Assembly (NCBI GenBank): GCA_963840235.1
Contig: CAWIYC010000001.1
Location: 186,001-250,000 of the forward strand
DNA from: JBBRHQ01 sp963840235
GTDB lineage: Bacteria > Actinomycetota > Thermoleophilia > Solirubrobacterales > 70-9
Direction of reading: 5' to 3'
Length of the DNA stretch: 64,000 nucleotides
Shown here: piece by piece, positions 1-8,725 of the stretch
How positions within the stretch are numbered: position 1 is the first letter of the stretch
Layout: each line of letters begins with the position of its first letter
The notes under the pieces: generated by a model
What the model was told of the DNA's origin: nothing
What the model saw: the letters and a program-made list of their open reading frames with translations, nothing else
Databases searched by the model: none
Position numbers and translations under genes: made by a program

Positions 1-1935
1 GGTGGGCATCTGGGTCAGGCCCGGGAGACCCTCGAGACCGCTGCCGACGAGGCGGCAACCCTCGGGGACCCGGAGCTGATGACCCGGGCAGCGGTGGGGG
101 TCTCGTTCACGGCCGACGTCGGCGGCTTCGACGAGAGGATGGCGCAGGTGCTGGAGGCGGCGCTGGGGGTGGTTGGGCCCGGCGACAGCCCGCCGCGGGC
201 GATCCTGCTCTCCTGGCTGGCGCAGGATTACTACTGGATAGACCCCCAGGGCCGCTCGACCGACCTCCACAACGAGGCGATCGCGATGGCGAGGCGGCTA
301 GGCGACGAGGGCACCCTCGCACACGCGCTCAGCCGGGCCAACTTCATCGACATCACCCCGGATGCCGCCCGCAACGGGGTCGAGGCGAACACCGAGGTCA
401 TCAGCCTGGCGCGCAAGCTCGGCGACCGCGAGCTCGAGGTCCGCTCGCACGTGCTGCGGCTCAACAACCACCTCGCCCTGGGGGACATTCCGGCGGTCGA
501 CCGCGACCTCGACACCTACGTGCGGCTGGCGACCGAGCTGCGCCAGCCCACCTTCCTCTGGCACATCCCGATCCTGCGCGCGATGCGGGCGATGATCGAC
601 GGGCGCTTCGAGGAGGCCGAGCAGCTCGCGCTCGAGGCGCGGGCCGGAGGCGAGCGCGCCGGCGAGCCCCTGGCGCAGCAGTTCTTCGCCGTGCAGGCGC
701 TGACCATCTACCGTCAGCAGGGCCGGCTGGCGGAGATCGCAGACACGGTCGCCGAGCTCGCCAGGCGCTACCCGGCGCTGCGTGCCTGGAGCGTCGCCAA
801 GGCTGCCGTCCTCGCCGATCTCGGGCGCCTCGACGAGGCCCGGGCCGAGTTCGAGCAACTGGCCGAGAACGACTTCGCCGGGATCCCCCAGGACGTCCAG
901 TGGACGATCTCCCACGCGCTCCTGACCGACACCGCCTTCCGCCTCGACGACGCCGAGCGCTCACGGCTCCTGCGCGAACGGCTGGCTCCCTATCGCGGGT
1001 TGGTGGTGGTCGCCGGCCGCTCGGCCGCGGCCCGCGGCCCGGTTGCCCGCTACCTGGGCCTCTCGGCGGAGGCCGCCGGGGACACCGCCACCGCCGTCTC
1101 CGACTACGAGGACGCGATCGCGATGTCGCGACGGATGGGCGACCGGCCGTTCACGGCCGAGTCCTCGATCGAGCTGGCGCGGGTCCTGCTCGGGCGCGGC
1201 GCCGACGGCGACGCGGAGCGTGCGGCGGAGCTGCTCGACACCTCGCTCGATGCGGCCCAAAGGCTGCGGATGGCGGGTACCTCCGAGAGGGCGCTGGCGC
1301 TGAAGCTGGAGGCCCAGGGGCTGACCGACATCGACGCCGACAGCACCATCGACGACGTCATCGGGGTGGTCGAGCAGGAGCGTCCCGACATCCGCTCCTA
1401 CGCCGCCCCGGACGGAAGCGTCACGATTCTCTTCAGCGACATCGAGAGCTCGACCGCGATGACCGAGCGGCTCGGCGACGAGCGCTGGCTTCAGGTCCTT
1501 CGCGACCACAACTCCGTCTTCCGCGACAAGCTCGCCGCCTACAACGGATACGAGGTCAAGAACCAGGGCGACGGCTTCATGCTCGTCTTCCCCAGCCCGG
1601 TGGGGGCGCTGCGCTGCGCGATCGAGGTCCAACGCGCCTTCGAGGAGCGCGCGGCCGAGCGTCCCGATGAGCGGATCCGGGTCCGCATCGGCCTCCACAC
1701 CGGCGAGGCGATCGCCGAGGAGGGCGACTTCTTCGGCCGTAACGTGATCCTGGCGGCGCGGATCGCCGCCCAGGCCCGCGGTGGCGAGATCCTCGTCTCC
1801 GAGGCGCTGCACGAGCAGTGCGGCCTCGACGAGGGGATCGTTTTCAGCGAATGCCGCGAGCTCGAGCTGAAGGGCCTGGCGGGGACCCACACCGTGCACA
1901 GGGCCGAGTGGCAGCGCCAGGGCGCGGCGGTCTGA
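1..1935 (+). CDS. TPR-type class III adenylate/guanylate cyclase, 5' end outside window
   Basis: The reading frame is open from base 1, so the N-terminus lies upstream; the first ATG at base 79 is internal. 644 codons are visible. The first two thirds are alanine/leucine-rich helical repeats of TPR type (e.g. around 250-1300). The C-terminal ~190 residues form a class III nucleotidyl cyclase domain: the strand VTILFSDIESST carries the first metal-binding Asp, NQGDGFMLVF the second, and RIGLHTGEA / GRNVILAARIA follow. The protein probably makes cAMP in the cytoplasm under control of the repeat region. Full-length relatives usually have an AAA ATPase or kinase domain upstream, which cannot be checked here. 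Confidence 0.85.
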   Translation, partial: GGHLGQARETLETAADEAATLGDPELMTRAAVGVSFTADVGGFDERMAQVLEAALGVVGPGDSPPRAILLSWLAQDYYWIDPQGRSTDLHNEAIAMARRLGDEGTLAHALSRANFIDITPDAARNGVEANTEVISLARKLGDRELEVRSHVLRLNNHLALGDIPAVDRDLDTYVRLATELRQPTFLWHIPILRAMRAMIDGRFEEAEQLALEARAGGERAGEPLAQQFFAVQALTIYRQQGRLAEIADTVAELARRYPALRAWSVAKAAVLADLGRLDEARAEFEQLAENDFAGIPQDVQWTISHALLTDTAFRLDDAERSRLLRERLAPYRGLVVVAGRSAAARGPVARYLGLSAEAAGDTATAVSDYEDAIAMSRRMGDRPFTAESSIELARVLLGRGADGDAERAAELLDTSLDAAQRLRMAGTSERALALKLEAQGLTDIDADSTIDDVIGVVEQERPDIRSYAAPDGSVTILFSDIESSTAMTERLGDERWLQVLRDHNSVFRDKLAAYNGYEVKNQGDGFMLVFPSPVGALRCAIEVQRAFEERAAERPDERIRVRIGLHTGEAIAEEGDFFGRNVILAARIAAQARGGEILVSEALHEQCGLDEGIVFSECRELELKGLAGTHTVHRAEWQRQGAAV

Positions 1936-1983
1936 GCCAGGCGCCGCTCGACGGGCACGGGGCGGCGGGTCTAGGATCTGCCC

Positions 1984-3324
1984 GTGCGTCTCCGTGCACT
2001 CTCGACCCTGGCAGGGATGACTCTCCTCATCCTCGGCCTCATCCCTGCCACCTCCCTCGGGAAGCCGGGCAGGCCCGGGGCGCCGGACCCGAGCTTCGGC
2101 CCAGGCTCCTTGAACTTCGGGATCATCCCCTCTGATTCGTTCGCGAATGGGCTCGACAACTACGGTGGGCTGGGGCTGACGCCAGGCGGCAGGATCATCC
2201 TCGCCGGGGACACCGCCGCCGCCGGCATCAACGACTTCGCCCTCGGACGCCTCCGCGGCAACGGCGTCGTCGACACCTCCTTCGGCGATCCGCTCAACCA
2301 TGTCTCGGTCGGCGACATCTTCGGCGACGACGAGATCGGGGCGATCGCCGTCGGTCCCGGCGGGAGCACCTTCATCGCCACCGACAGCGAGAGCGGCGCG
2401 GTCCACAGGATCGGTGTCGCCAAGGTCGACGCGAGCGGGTCCTTCGACAACGGCTTCGACGGCGACGGCCGCACGACGACGACGATCGGAAACGACGCTC
2501 TCGCCCGCGCGGTCGCGGTCCAGAAGGACGGGAAGGTCGTCGTTGCCGGCAGCGGTGACGTCGGCGGCAGCACCGACCTCGCGGTGGTCCGCTACCTGCC
2601 GAGCGGTCTCCCGGATCCGGCATTTGGCGGCGGGGACGGGATCGCCACCAGCCACCTCGGCTCGAGCACGCTGGCGTTCGATGTCGCGATCCAGAAGGAC
2701 GGCAAGATCGTCGTTGCCGGGGGCCGCTCTCTAGGCGCCTCGACCGACAGCGAGGCCATTGTTGCCCGCTTCCGGGCGAACGGAACGCTCGATCCCAGCT
2801 TCGGCTCAGGGGGCAAAGCCCACCTGAATGTCGGCAAGGTCTCGTTCGCCTTCGGCCTCGCGGTCGGTTCTCGCGGCAAGGTCGTCCTCGCCGGCGTCGG
2901 CGGCTCAGGGGGTTCTAGCTTGTCGGGCTTTGTCGCCAGGCTGACCCGTGCCGGCCAGCGCGATCACGGCTTCGGCGGCGGCGATGGCGTGACCAGATCG
3001 AAACTGCGCCAGGGGTTCGCCTACGTCACCGATGTGGCCCTCCAGCGCAACGGCAAGATCGTCGTCGCCGGGTTCGGGGGCGACGTTCCGGGGGTGATCG
3101 GGGGAACGCTGCTCGGCCGTTTCACTGCAGACGGCAGGGTCGACAAGGGCTTCGCCGACCGCGGCTCCCGCCTCTTCCTGCTCGGAGCCTCGGGCTTTGC
3201 CTTCATCCGCGTCGCGATCCAGCCCAACGGCCGGATCGTCGTCGGCGGCCGCTTTGTCGTCAACGGAGACACTCAGGGCCTGTTCGCCGCCCGTTTCCTC
3301 GGCGACCCCGTGCGGAGGCGGTAG
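1984..3324 (+). CDS. Secreted delta-60 repeat (beta-propeller-like) protein
   Basis: 446 aa from a GTG start; the N-terminus MRLRALSTLAGMTLLILGLIP is a signal peptide with probable cleavage near residue 25. The rest is about seven delta-60 repeats: each has a D-P/T-S/G-F-G turn (LDPSFGSGG, VDTSFG) and a strand pair such as QKDGKIVVAGG or QRNGKIVVAGF. Such repeats build propeller-like extracellular domains of unknown ligand. The gene starts 48 bases after the cyclase and converges on the MBL gene, whose frameshifted tail overlaps its last 52 bases. Confidence 0.8.
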   Translation: MRLRALSTLAGMTLLILGLIPATSLGKPGRPGAPDPSFGPGSLNFGIIPSDSFANGLDNYGGLGLTPGGRIILAGDTAAAGINDFALGRLRGNGVVDTSFGDPLNHVSVGDIFGDDEIGAIAVGPGGSTFIATDSESGAVHRIGVAKVDASGSFDNGFDGDGRTTTTIGNDALARAVAVQKDGKVVVAGSGDVGGSTDLAVVRYLPSGLPDPAFGGGDGIATSHLGSSTLAFDVAIQKDGKIVVAGGRSLGASTDSEAIVARFRANGTLDPSFGSGGKAHLNVGKVSFAFGLAVGSRGKVVLAGVGGSGGSSLSGFVARLTRAGQRDHGFGGGDGVTRSKLRQGFAYVTDVALQRNGKIVVAGFGGDVPGVIGGTLLGRFTADGRVDKGFADRGSRLFLLGASGFAFIRVAIQPNGRIVVGGRFVVNGDTQGLFAARFLGDPVRRR

Positions 3325-4127
3325 GGGGGCTGAGGCCGGGCGGCCCGACAGCCCCGCGGCCTCAGTACTTCTCGGCGGCCGCCTCGAGCGTGGCCGCGCA
3401 GGCTGGCGCCGCGGAGCGGCTCGGCGTGGCCGGCACAGACCGTCGCCGGGTCGAGTGCGGCCAGCTTCCGCAGCGAGTCCTTTGCCCGCTGGTGGTTCCA
3501 GGCGAAGGCCGGGTGGGGGACGGTCGCCTCCCCCGGAGGCAGCGGCTTCAGCCGGGCCGAGTCGACGAAATAGACGGTGTCGCTGACGATCGCCAGCCGG
3601 TCGGACTCGCGCCAGAGGCCGATCAGCCCTGGAGCGTGGCCGGGAAAGTCGATCACCCGGAAGCCGGCGACCTCGTCGCCCTCGGAGATCGTGCCGTCGA
3701 TCCTCACGGCGCCCCCGTCCCAGCGCTTGAGCAGGGTCGGGTAGATCCAGCGCACCGGGGCGACCTCGACCAGGGAGAGGTCCATGTAGGCGGGTATCGC
3801 GGCGTCGTTCTCGGCGTCGGCGATCTCGTCGGGATGGCAGAACACCGGCACCCCCATGGCCGAGGCGGTGCCGCGATGGTCAGCGTGGGCGTGCCCGAGG
3901 ACGATCCGCTTGATCGTTCCCAGCCGCTCCGCCACGGCCCGGTTGGCCTTGACCATTCCCCGGGTCCCGGCGTCGAACTGGACTATCCCGCCATCCTCCT
4001 CGAGGAAGTAGATGTTCATGCCGTGGCGGATGTCTCCGCGCAGGACCCAGACGTCGTCGGCGACCTTCTCGAGGACCGGGCTGATCGGCCCTCTGCCGAG
4101 CAATTTCTCTTCTGACATCGTTTCCAC
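3273..4127 (-). CDS. MBL-fold metallo-hydrolase with frameshifted C-terminus
   Basis: 284 aa as read. The metallo-beta-lactamase motif GHAHADHRG (HxHxDH, residue ~80) and later ligands (FPGHAPG, VSDTVYF, CAGHAEP) are intact, so it is probably a zinc/iron hydrolase of the glyoxalase-II/lactonase type. ATG at 4127 is used; ATG at 4118 is an alternative. After GHAEPLRGASLR the frame changes character to an Arg-rich tail that runs into the convergent delta-60 gene. Removing one G gives ATLEAAAEKY and a stop at 3362-3364, the expected family ending. This is a single-base insertion or an assembly error; the catalytic core is unaffected. Confidence 0.8.
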   Translation of the reverse strand: METMSEEKLLGRGPISPVLEKVADDVWVLRGDIRHGMNIYFLEEDGGIVQFDAGTRGMVKANRAVAERLGTIKRIVLGHAHADHRGTASAMGVPVFCHPDEIADAENDAAIPAYMDLSLVEVAPVRWIYPTLLKRWDGGAVRIDGTISEGDEVAGFRVIDFPGHAPGLIGLWRESDRLAIVSDTVYFVDSARLKPLPPGEATVPHPAFAWNHQRAKDSLRKLAALDPATVCAGHAEPLRGASLRGHARGGRREVLRPRGCRAARPQPPYRLRTGSPRKRAANRP

Positions 4128-4202
4128 TCCGGGGCGGGGTGCGGCTCGCGGGCCAGTCTATTTGGCAGGGACCGGGAGTCGCCCCTCTCTAGGCTTGCGC
4201 CG

Positions 4203-4352
4203 ATGCCAATGCTGTGGAAAGTGGCGATGGCCGTGCTGGTGGCCTGCCTGCTCGCCTCGATCGTGATCGGCACGGTTCGCCTGGCCACCACCCAGGAGGA
4301 GATTCTCGGCGCCGGCTTCAAGGGCTGGCACGGGACGCATTTCCCCCGTTAG
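4203..4352 (+). CDS. Small single-span membrane protein, 49 aa
   Basis: ATG to TAG, 49 residues: a short start, one hydrophobic helix (MAVLVACLLASIVIGTVRL) and a polar tail ending GWHGTHFPR. The ribosome binding site is weak. It sits between the divergent MBL gene and uspA, 44 bases before the uspA start. No family is recognised; the clean membrane helix and tight spacing make it a plausible gene, not a certain one. Confidence 0.4.
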   Translation: MPMLWKVAMAVLVACLLASIVIGTVRLATTQEEILGAGFKGWHGTHFPR

Positions 4353-4395
4353 TATCCCCCCGGCTCAAGGGATCGATGAAGGAGGAGACTGGCAA

Positions 4396-4842
4396 GTGTT
4401 CAGCCGCATAGTGGTTGGAACAGATGGCTCCGACACCGCCACCGACGCGGTGCGCCAGGCATCGGGGCTGGCCAAGCTGACCGGCGCCCAGCTCGACGTC
4501 GTCAGCGCCTTCGAGCCGGTCCCGCAACGCCGGGTCGAGGAGGAGCAGGGGGGCGCCCCGGCCGATGTCGGGCACGAGTTCCACCCTCGCGAGGACGTCA
4601 ACATCACCCTTGAGGGCGCCGCCACCCAAGCCAAGGACTCGGGGGTCGAGCAGGTACGCACGCACGCCCGCGAGGGCGACCCCGCCGACGCCATACTCGA
4701 CGTCGCCGAGGAGGTCGGGGCGGACCTGATCGTCGTCGGCAACAAGGGGATGACCGGCGCCCGCCGCTTCCTCCTCGGCAGCGTCCCGAACAAGGTCTCC
4801 CATCACGCCCCCTGCAGCGTGATCATCGTCCGCACGACGTAG
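4396..4842 (+). CDS. Universal stress protein, UspA family
   Basis: 148 aa, the usual single-domain Usp length. GTG start preceded by GAAGGAGG about 10 bases upstream. It begins FSRIVVGTDGSDTA, the typical first strand, and ends with the ATP-binding signature GNKGMTGARRFLLGSVPNKV (G-2x-G-9x-G-S) followed by HAPCSVIIVR. A nucleotide-binding cytoplasmic stress protein; its specific role cannot be read from context. Confidence 0.9.
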   Translation: MFSRIVVGTDGSDTATDAVRQASGLAKLTGAQLDVVSAFEPVPQRRVEEEQGGAPADVGHEFHPREDVNITLEGAATQAKDSGVEQVRTHAREGDPADAILDVAEEVGADLIVVGNKGMTGARRFLLGSVPNKVSHHAPCSVIIVRTT

Positions 4843-5087
4843 CGGCCGTCCCGGTTAATGACGTCAACGCCTTCCTTCTCGCCGGATGCAACCGCGTATG
4901 CGAGCCCCCGCTCACTCAACGTCGCGGTCTTCGTCGGCAGCCGGTCAGGGTGAGCAACCGTCAGGCGAGCAACTCGCGCAAGGTGATGCGCTGTCTTGAC
5001 AAGGTGCCCGACACCTTCAACCCCTGAGGGGTCCCGCACACCTTCGACAATGAGAGCGCAATCGCGCCTCCGGCGGTTCCGTGGACG

Positions 5088-6434
5088 CTAGAGCTTCGGA
5101 TCCGTGGCCGCGGCGGCGTCGATCAGGCCGGCGCCGAAACCGGGGTCGCGGCCGCCGGCGCCAAGATCGCGGGCGGTCGCCTTCAGCCTCTGGGCGACCT
5201 GCTCGGCCGTCGGGCTGCCCCCGAGGACGCCGCTGGCGATCACCATCGCCGCCACGCCCGAGACGTGTGCCGCCGCCATCGAGGTGCCGATGTAGTGTCG
5301 CGGCAGGCCGAAGTTGAGGGGGTCGTCCCCGCGCAGGGTCACCTGGAAGATCGGCCGTGAGGCGCCGGAGGTGCAGCCCGCGGCCGGGGTGCCGCCGCCC
5401 GGTGCGGACAGGTCGATGTCCTCGCCGGTGAGCGAGTAGTCGCCGAGGCAGGCGCCCTCGGTCGTGCCCGCCACGCCGATCACGTTGGCGAGCGTCGCCG
5501 GCGGCGAGACGCAGGACTCCGAGCCGATGTTGCCCGCCGAGGCGACCAGGACCGCGCCCTTGCGGTGGGCATAGCGCACGGCCGCCGCCACCGGCTTGAC
5601 CTTGGAGCCGCAGGCGAAGTTGAAGCTCATGTTGATCACGTCGGCATGGTGGTCGGCGGCGAAGCGGATCCCGCGGGCGATGTCGTCGGACTGGCCCCGG
5701 CCGAGCCTGTTCAGCACCCGCACCGGGATCAGCTTGGCCCGGTAGGCGAGGCCGGTGAGGCCGATGCCGTTGTTGGTCCGCTCGCCGATCGTGCCGGCGA
5801 TGTGGGTCCCGTGCCCGTTCTCGTCGAGCGCGATCGGGTCGTTCTTGACGAAGTCATGGCCGCCCGCGAACTGGCTCCCGGCGAAGTCGGGGCTGCGCCG
5901 GAACTGGGCCTTCCCCGAGCGGTAGGAACGGTAGGCGACGCCGGTGTCGAGGACTGCGATCCGAACCCCGGAGGCACCGCCGCGTCCCGCCTTCGCCAGG
6001 TTGCTCCAGGCGCCGGGGGCGTCGATGCCCCCGCGCGACTGGTGCTGCGCCTTGTCGGCCGTGGGGTCGCAGAGAGTCCCGCAGGGCAGGAAGTTCCACT
6101 GTTTGCGGACCCAGCCACCGGCCTGCCCGGGGTTTCCCGGGGCGGTACCGGGGTCGTTGGGAAAGGTGGCCGAGGCGAGGGCGACGTAGTTGGGCACGGC
6201 GTAGTCGACGTGCGGGTTGTCGCGCAGCGCAGCCGCGGCCTCGCGGACGCCGACACCGGCCGGCAGCCTCAGAGCCCGGCCGGCCCGCTGGTGCTCGAAC
6301 TTGACCACGACCTGGCCGGGGACGAAGGTCGGCCTCCCGGCCGAGATCCCACCCGCGGCACCGGCCGGCGCCGCCACGGCAGTGAGGGCGGCAGGCAGCG
6401 TCAGCGCCGCGATCGTGAACGTTCGTAGTCTCAT
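5088..6434 (-). CDS. Secreted subtilisin-like serine protease (S8)
   Basis: 448 aa with an N-terminal signal peptide (TIAALTLPAALTAVAAPAGA), an inhibitor-like propeptide (~30-75) and a subtilase domain. The triad is visible: IAVLDTGVAY (Asp), NGHGTHIAGT (His) and GTSMAAAHVSG (Ser). Oxyanion region ASAGNIGSES. Probably exported and self-processed. It stands alone between uspA and the plus-strand tadA; about 200 bases of non-coding DNA separate it from tadA. Confidence 0.92.
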   Translation of the reverse strand: MRLRTFTIAALTLPAALTAVAAPAGAAGGISAGRPTFVPGQVVVKFEHQRAGRALRLPAGVGVREAAAALRDNPHVDYAVPNYVALASATFPNDPGTAPGNPGQAGGWVRKQWNFLPCGTLCDPTADKAQHQSRGGIDAPGAWSNLAKAGRGGASGVRIAVLDTGVAYRSYRSGKAQFRRSPDFAGSQFAGGHDFVKNDPIALDENGHGTHIAGTIGERTNNGIGLTGLAYRAKLIPVRVLNRLGRGQSDDIARGIRFAADHHADVINMSFNFACGSKVKPVAAAVRYAHRKGAVLVASAGNIGSESCVSPPATLANVIGVAGTTEGACLGDYSLTGEDIDLSAPGGGTPAAGCTSGASRPIFQVTLRGDDPLNFGLPRHYIGTSMAAAHVSGVAAMVIASGVLGGSPTAEQVAQRLKATARDLGAGGRDPGFGAGLIDAAAATDPKL

Positions 6435-6636
6435 CTAGGACGTGCCCCCATGGATCCCTGCTGGCTCGCTGGACGGGGCAAGCTACTGACCTAACACCAC
6501 GCCCACGCCGAAGTTGCCCGCGTGGAGCGCCGCTCGAGGGTGGCCGCCGGACCGGTCCATCCGCCCGGGAAGCTGCCGTGAACTGCGACCCGCCCGCGAA
6601 CCCGCCATGATCTTCGGCCCGCCATAGTCCCGACCG

Positions 6637-7110
6637 TTGCAAGCGGATCCCCGAACACCACAGGTTCCCGACGAGGAGCTGATGCGGCTCGCGATCGGGC
6701 AGGCGATCGCGGCCCAGAGCCACGGCGACGTCCCCATCGGGGCAGTGGTCGCCGTCGAGGGCGAGCCGATCGCGCTCGCCGGCAACGAGCGCGAGCTGCG
6801 CGGCGACCCCACGGCCCACGCGGAGCTGCTGGCGATCCGTGCCGCCGCCGAGGCGCTGGGCGGCTGGCGCCTGCCGCTGACGACCCTCTACGTCACCCTC
6901 GAGCCCTGCGCGATGTGCGCCGGGGCGATCGTCCTCGCCCGCGTCCCGTCGGTCGTATTCGGTGCCTGGGACCCGAAGGCCGGGGCTGCCGGAAGCGTCC
7001 TCAATGTCCTCGCCGAACCCGCCCTGAACCACCACCCCGAGGTCACCGGCGGCGTCCTCGTCGAGGAGTGCGCTGGCCTCCTCGAGCGCTTCTTCGCCGA
7101 GCGCCGCTGA
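6637..7110 (+). CDS. tadA: tRNA-specific adenosine deaminase
   Basis: 157 aa from a TTG start (ATG at 6682, codon 16, is an alternative). Zinc deaminase motifs: HAELLAIRAA (His ligand and catalytic Glu) and TLEPCAMCAGAIV (two Cys ligands). Converts A34 of tRNA-Arg(ACG) to inosine in the cytoplasm. It lies 63 bases upstream of tRNA-Ser(GGA), an arrangement frequent in actinobacteria. Confidence 0.92.
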   Translation: MQADPRTPQVPDEELMRLAIGQAIAAQSHGDVPIGAVVAVEGEPIALAGNERELRGDPTAHAELLAIRAAAEALGGWRLPLTTLYVTLEPCAMCAGAIVLARVPSVVFGAWDPKAGAAGSVLNVLAEPALNHHPEVTGGVLVEECAGLLERFFAERR

Positions 7111-7173
7111 CCCTCCCCGCGGCTGTCGTCGTGGGCCCTGAGAGGCGCCGATTGCGGCTACGCTTGTGGCCCC

Positions 7174-7262
7174 GGAGAGGTGTCCGAGTGGCTTAAGGAG
7201 CGCGACTGGAAATCGCGTGGGCGGGATTTCCTGCCTCGTGGGTTCGAATCCCACCCTCTCCG
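7174..7262 (+). tRNA. tRNA-Ser(GGA)
   Basis: 89 nt with acceptor GGAGAGG/CCTCTCC, anticodon stem-loop CGCGA-CTGGAAA-TCGCG (anticodon GGA), long class II variable arm and T arm GTGGG-TTCGAAT-CCCAC. The 3' CCA is not encoded. Confidence 0.95.
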
Positions 7263-7420
7263 CTCTTCGGGATCCTGGGTCCCCCCGAGCTTGCCCTGAC
7301 TCGAGTCGTCGCCTGGCTGCGCGTGAAACGACCCAAAGAGGTCGCCTCAAGCGCGCCCCGGGCCGCCACCCTGGCTCCGTGCCCGAACTGTCGCCAATTT
7401 CCCCCACCCCTCGGGCAGAA

Positions 7421-8293
7421 ATGGCTTCAGTTCGGGTGGCGGCTGCGGCTGCCAGGCAGTGGGGAGTCCTCGGTCGCGGCCAGATCCGGGCCTGCGGAGT
7501 CAGCGACTCCACACTTGAGCGCTGGGTCGCGGAAGGGCGCCTGCACGGATCCATCCGGCGTCACGCAGTTGGGCACTCGGCCGTCCCGCCCGACGGGCAT
7601 CTGGTAGCCGGCCTCCTGCATGCCGTGCCGGGTGCCGTCCTCAGCCACGGGTCTGCCTTGAACTGGCGGCGGCTTCACTGCGAGCGATCGGCACTGGTCA
7701 ACGTTTCGACCGGCTCCCGGGCCAGATCCAATCGCGGCGTCGCGTCCACCATCCCCGCCGACTCGACGCCGTCCGCCACCGCGGCCTGCCGGTGACCACC
7801 GTCGCCTGGACCCTCTTCGACGTCGCCTCCCACCTGCCACATTCCCGTCTGCGTCGCCTCGTCGCCGAGGCCGAGTACCTGCACCTGCTCGACCTCGCCT
7901 CGGTCGGCGCCCAACTCGGCCGGGGCCGTCGCGGCAGCGCCGCGCTGCGGCGGGCACTTGCGCTTCACACCCCGCCTCGCCCGCACCCTCAGCGCCCTCG
8001 AAGAGCGATTCCTCGCCCTCTGCGAGGACCGCGGGATTCCACTTCCCGAGGTGAACGTCAGCGTCGCCGGACTGATGGTGGACGCCCTCTGGGGCAATCA
8101 ACGAGTCGTGGTCGAGCTCGACGGCTTCCGGGCCCATGCGGCCCCGGCAGCGATGCAGCGCGACCGGGACCGCGACCTCGCCCTCCGCGCCGCCGGCCAC
8201 GAGGTCCGCCGCTACACCTGGCAGCAGGTGACCGAGCAGCCCAAAGCGGTCGCCACCGACCTGCGGCGGGCCCTAGCAGTTGCGATCATCTAG
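7421..8293 (+). pseudogene. Frameshifted AbiEi-like/DUF559 endonuclease-fold protein
   Basis: Three successive reading frames join into one recognisable protein. The first, from ATG 7421, gives a winged-helix AbiEi-type N-terminus (AARQWGVLGRGQIRACGVS, later GHSAVPPDGHLVAGLLHAVP). The second continues TVAWTLFDVASHLPHSRLRR to about 7960. The third (7958-8293) gives the DUF559/Vsr-like nuclease fold, with VDALWGNQRVVVELDGFRAH and RDLALRAAGHEVRRYTWQQV. At least two or three indels break it. In actinobacteria this is a common ~300 aa family, here inactivated between two tRNA-Ser genes. Confidence 0.75.
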
Positions 8294-8310
8294 CCTCTGC
8301 CGACTTCCCC

Positions 8311-8399
8311 GGAGGGGTGCCGGAGTGGTTGAACGGGGCGGTCTCGAAAACCGTTGTGGGCCTTAGGGTCTACCGTGGGTTCGAATCCCACCCCCTCCG
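8311..8399 (+). tRNA. tRNA-Ser(CGA), intact
   Basis: 89 nt: acceptor GGAGGGG/CCCCTCC, anticodon loop CTCGAAA (anticodon CGA) on a GCGGT/ACCGT stem, variable arm with a GTGGGC/GTCTAC stem, and T arm GTGGG-TTCGAAT-CCCAC. No encoded CCA. Its 3' 55-66 nt recur downstream at least four times in the same orientation. Confidence 0.95.
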
Positions 8400-8410
8400 C
8401 TTATAGTGCC

Positions 8411-8443
8411 GAATACCGCTTCCCAGAGCGGGAAGCGGTATTC
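8411..8443 (+). terminator. Perfect 14-bp hairpin after tRNA-Ser(CGA)
   Basis: GAATACCGCTTCCC (8411-8424), loop AGAGC, then its exact complement (8430-8443). It begins 12 bases after the tRNA. There is no T-run, as is usual in high-GC genomes; it probably ends tRNA transcription. Confidence 0.75.
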
Positions 8444-8489
8444 CCGACCGCCGTGGTGGGGAAGGTCAGTCGGGGTCACTCGCGGTCAG

Positions 8490-8678
8490 TCAGCACCCGT
8501 TCCCGTACCCATGCCGCACCCAAGCCGAGTCCGTGTGCCCGGCCGCCAGTCCCTCGGTGAATTTCAATCCAGGGATGTCACCCTTGGGCCAGAGCGCCGT
8601 CAGTCCGCCAACGGTTGCCAGAGCGATCGCTGCGACGACGATGACGAACGCGCGTCTGGAAGTAAGAACAGTTCTCAT
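8490..8678 (-). pseudogene. Possible YibE/F-like N-terminal remnant, 62 aa
   Basis: ATG at 8678; the start is charged, followed by one membrane helix (FVIVVAAIALATVGGLTALW) and PKGD. This resembles the first helix and LWP motif of the YibE/F membrane family, then stops abruptly. The protein would be a small fraction of the family length, so it is read as a remnant cut at the element boundary near the tRNA. Divergent from the zinc transporter gene. Confidence 0.35.
8663..8677. promoter_or_regulatory. Candidate Fur/Zur-type operator
   Basis: TAAGAACAGTTCTCA is a 7-1-7 inverted repeat with one mismatch, the geometry of Fur-family boxes. It lies in the divergent intergenic region 48 bases upstream of the zinc transporter start and overlaps the start codon of the minus-strand remnant. 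A zinc-responsive role is inferred from the neighbouring gene only. Confidence 0.35.
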
Positions 8679-8725
8679 TCTTGTAAGCTACGTTATCGCT
8701 CGCCGACGAAGCACTCACCCTGCCG

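Noticed and set aside
961..2655. Long minus-strand ORF of 564 codons
   Set aside because: Shadow of the cyclase and delta-60 genes in a high-GC genome; no motifs, compositionally biased.
4803..5039. Minus-strand ORF of 78 codons after uspA
   Set aside because: Overlaps uspA by 40 bases, no ribosome site or family; at most a decayed fragment.
5854..7554. Long minus-strand ORF across the protease, tadA and tRNA-Ser(GGA)
   Set aside because: Covers a tRNA and two well-supported genes; no domain.
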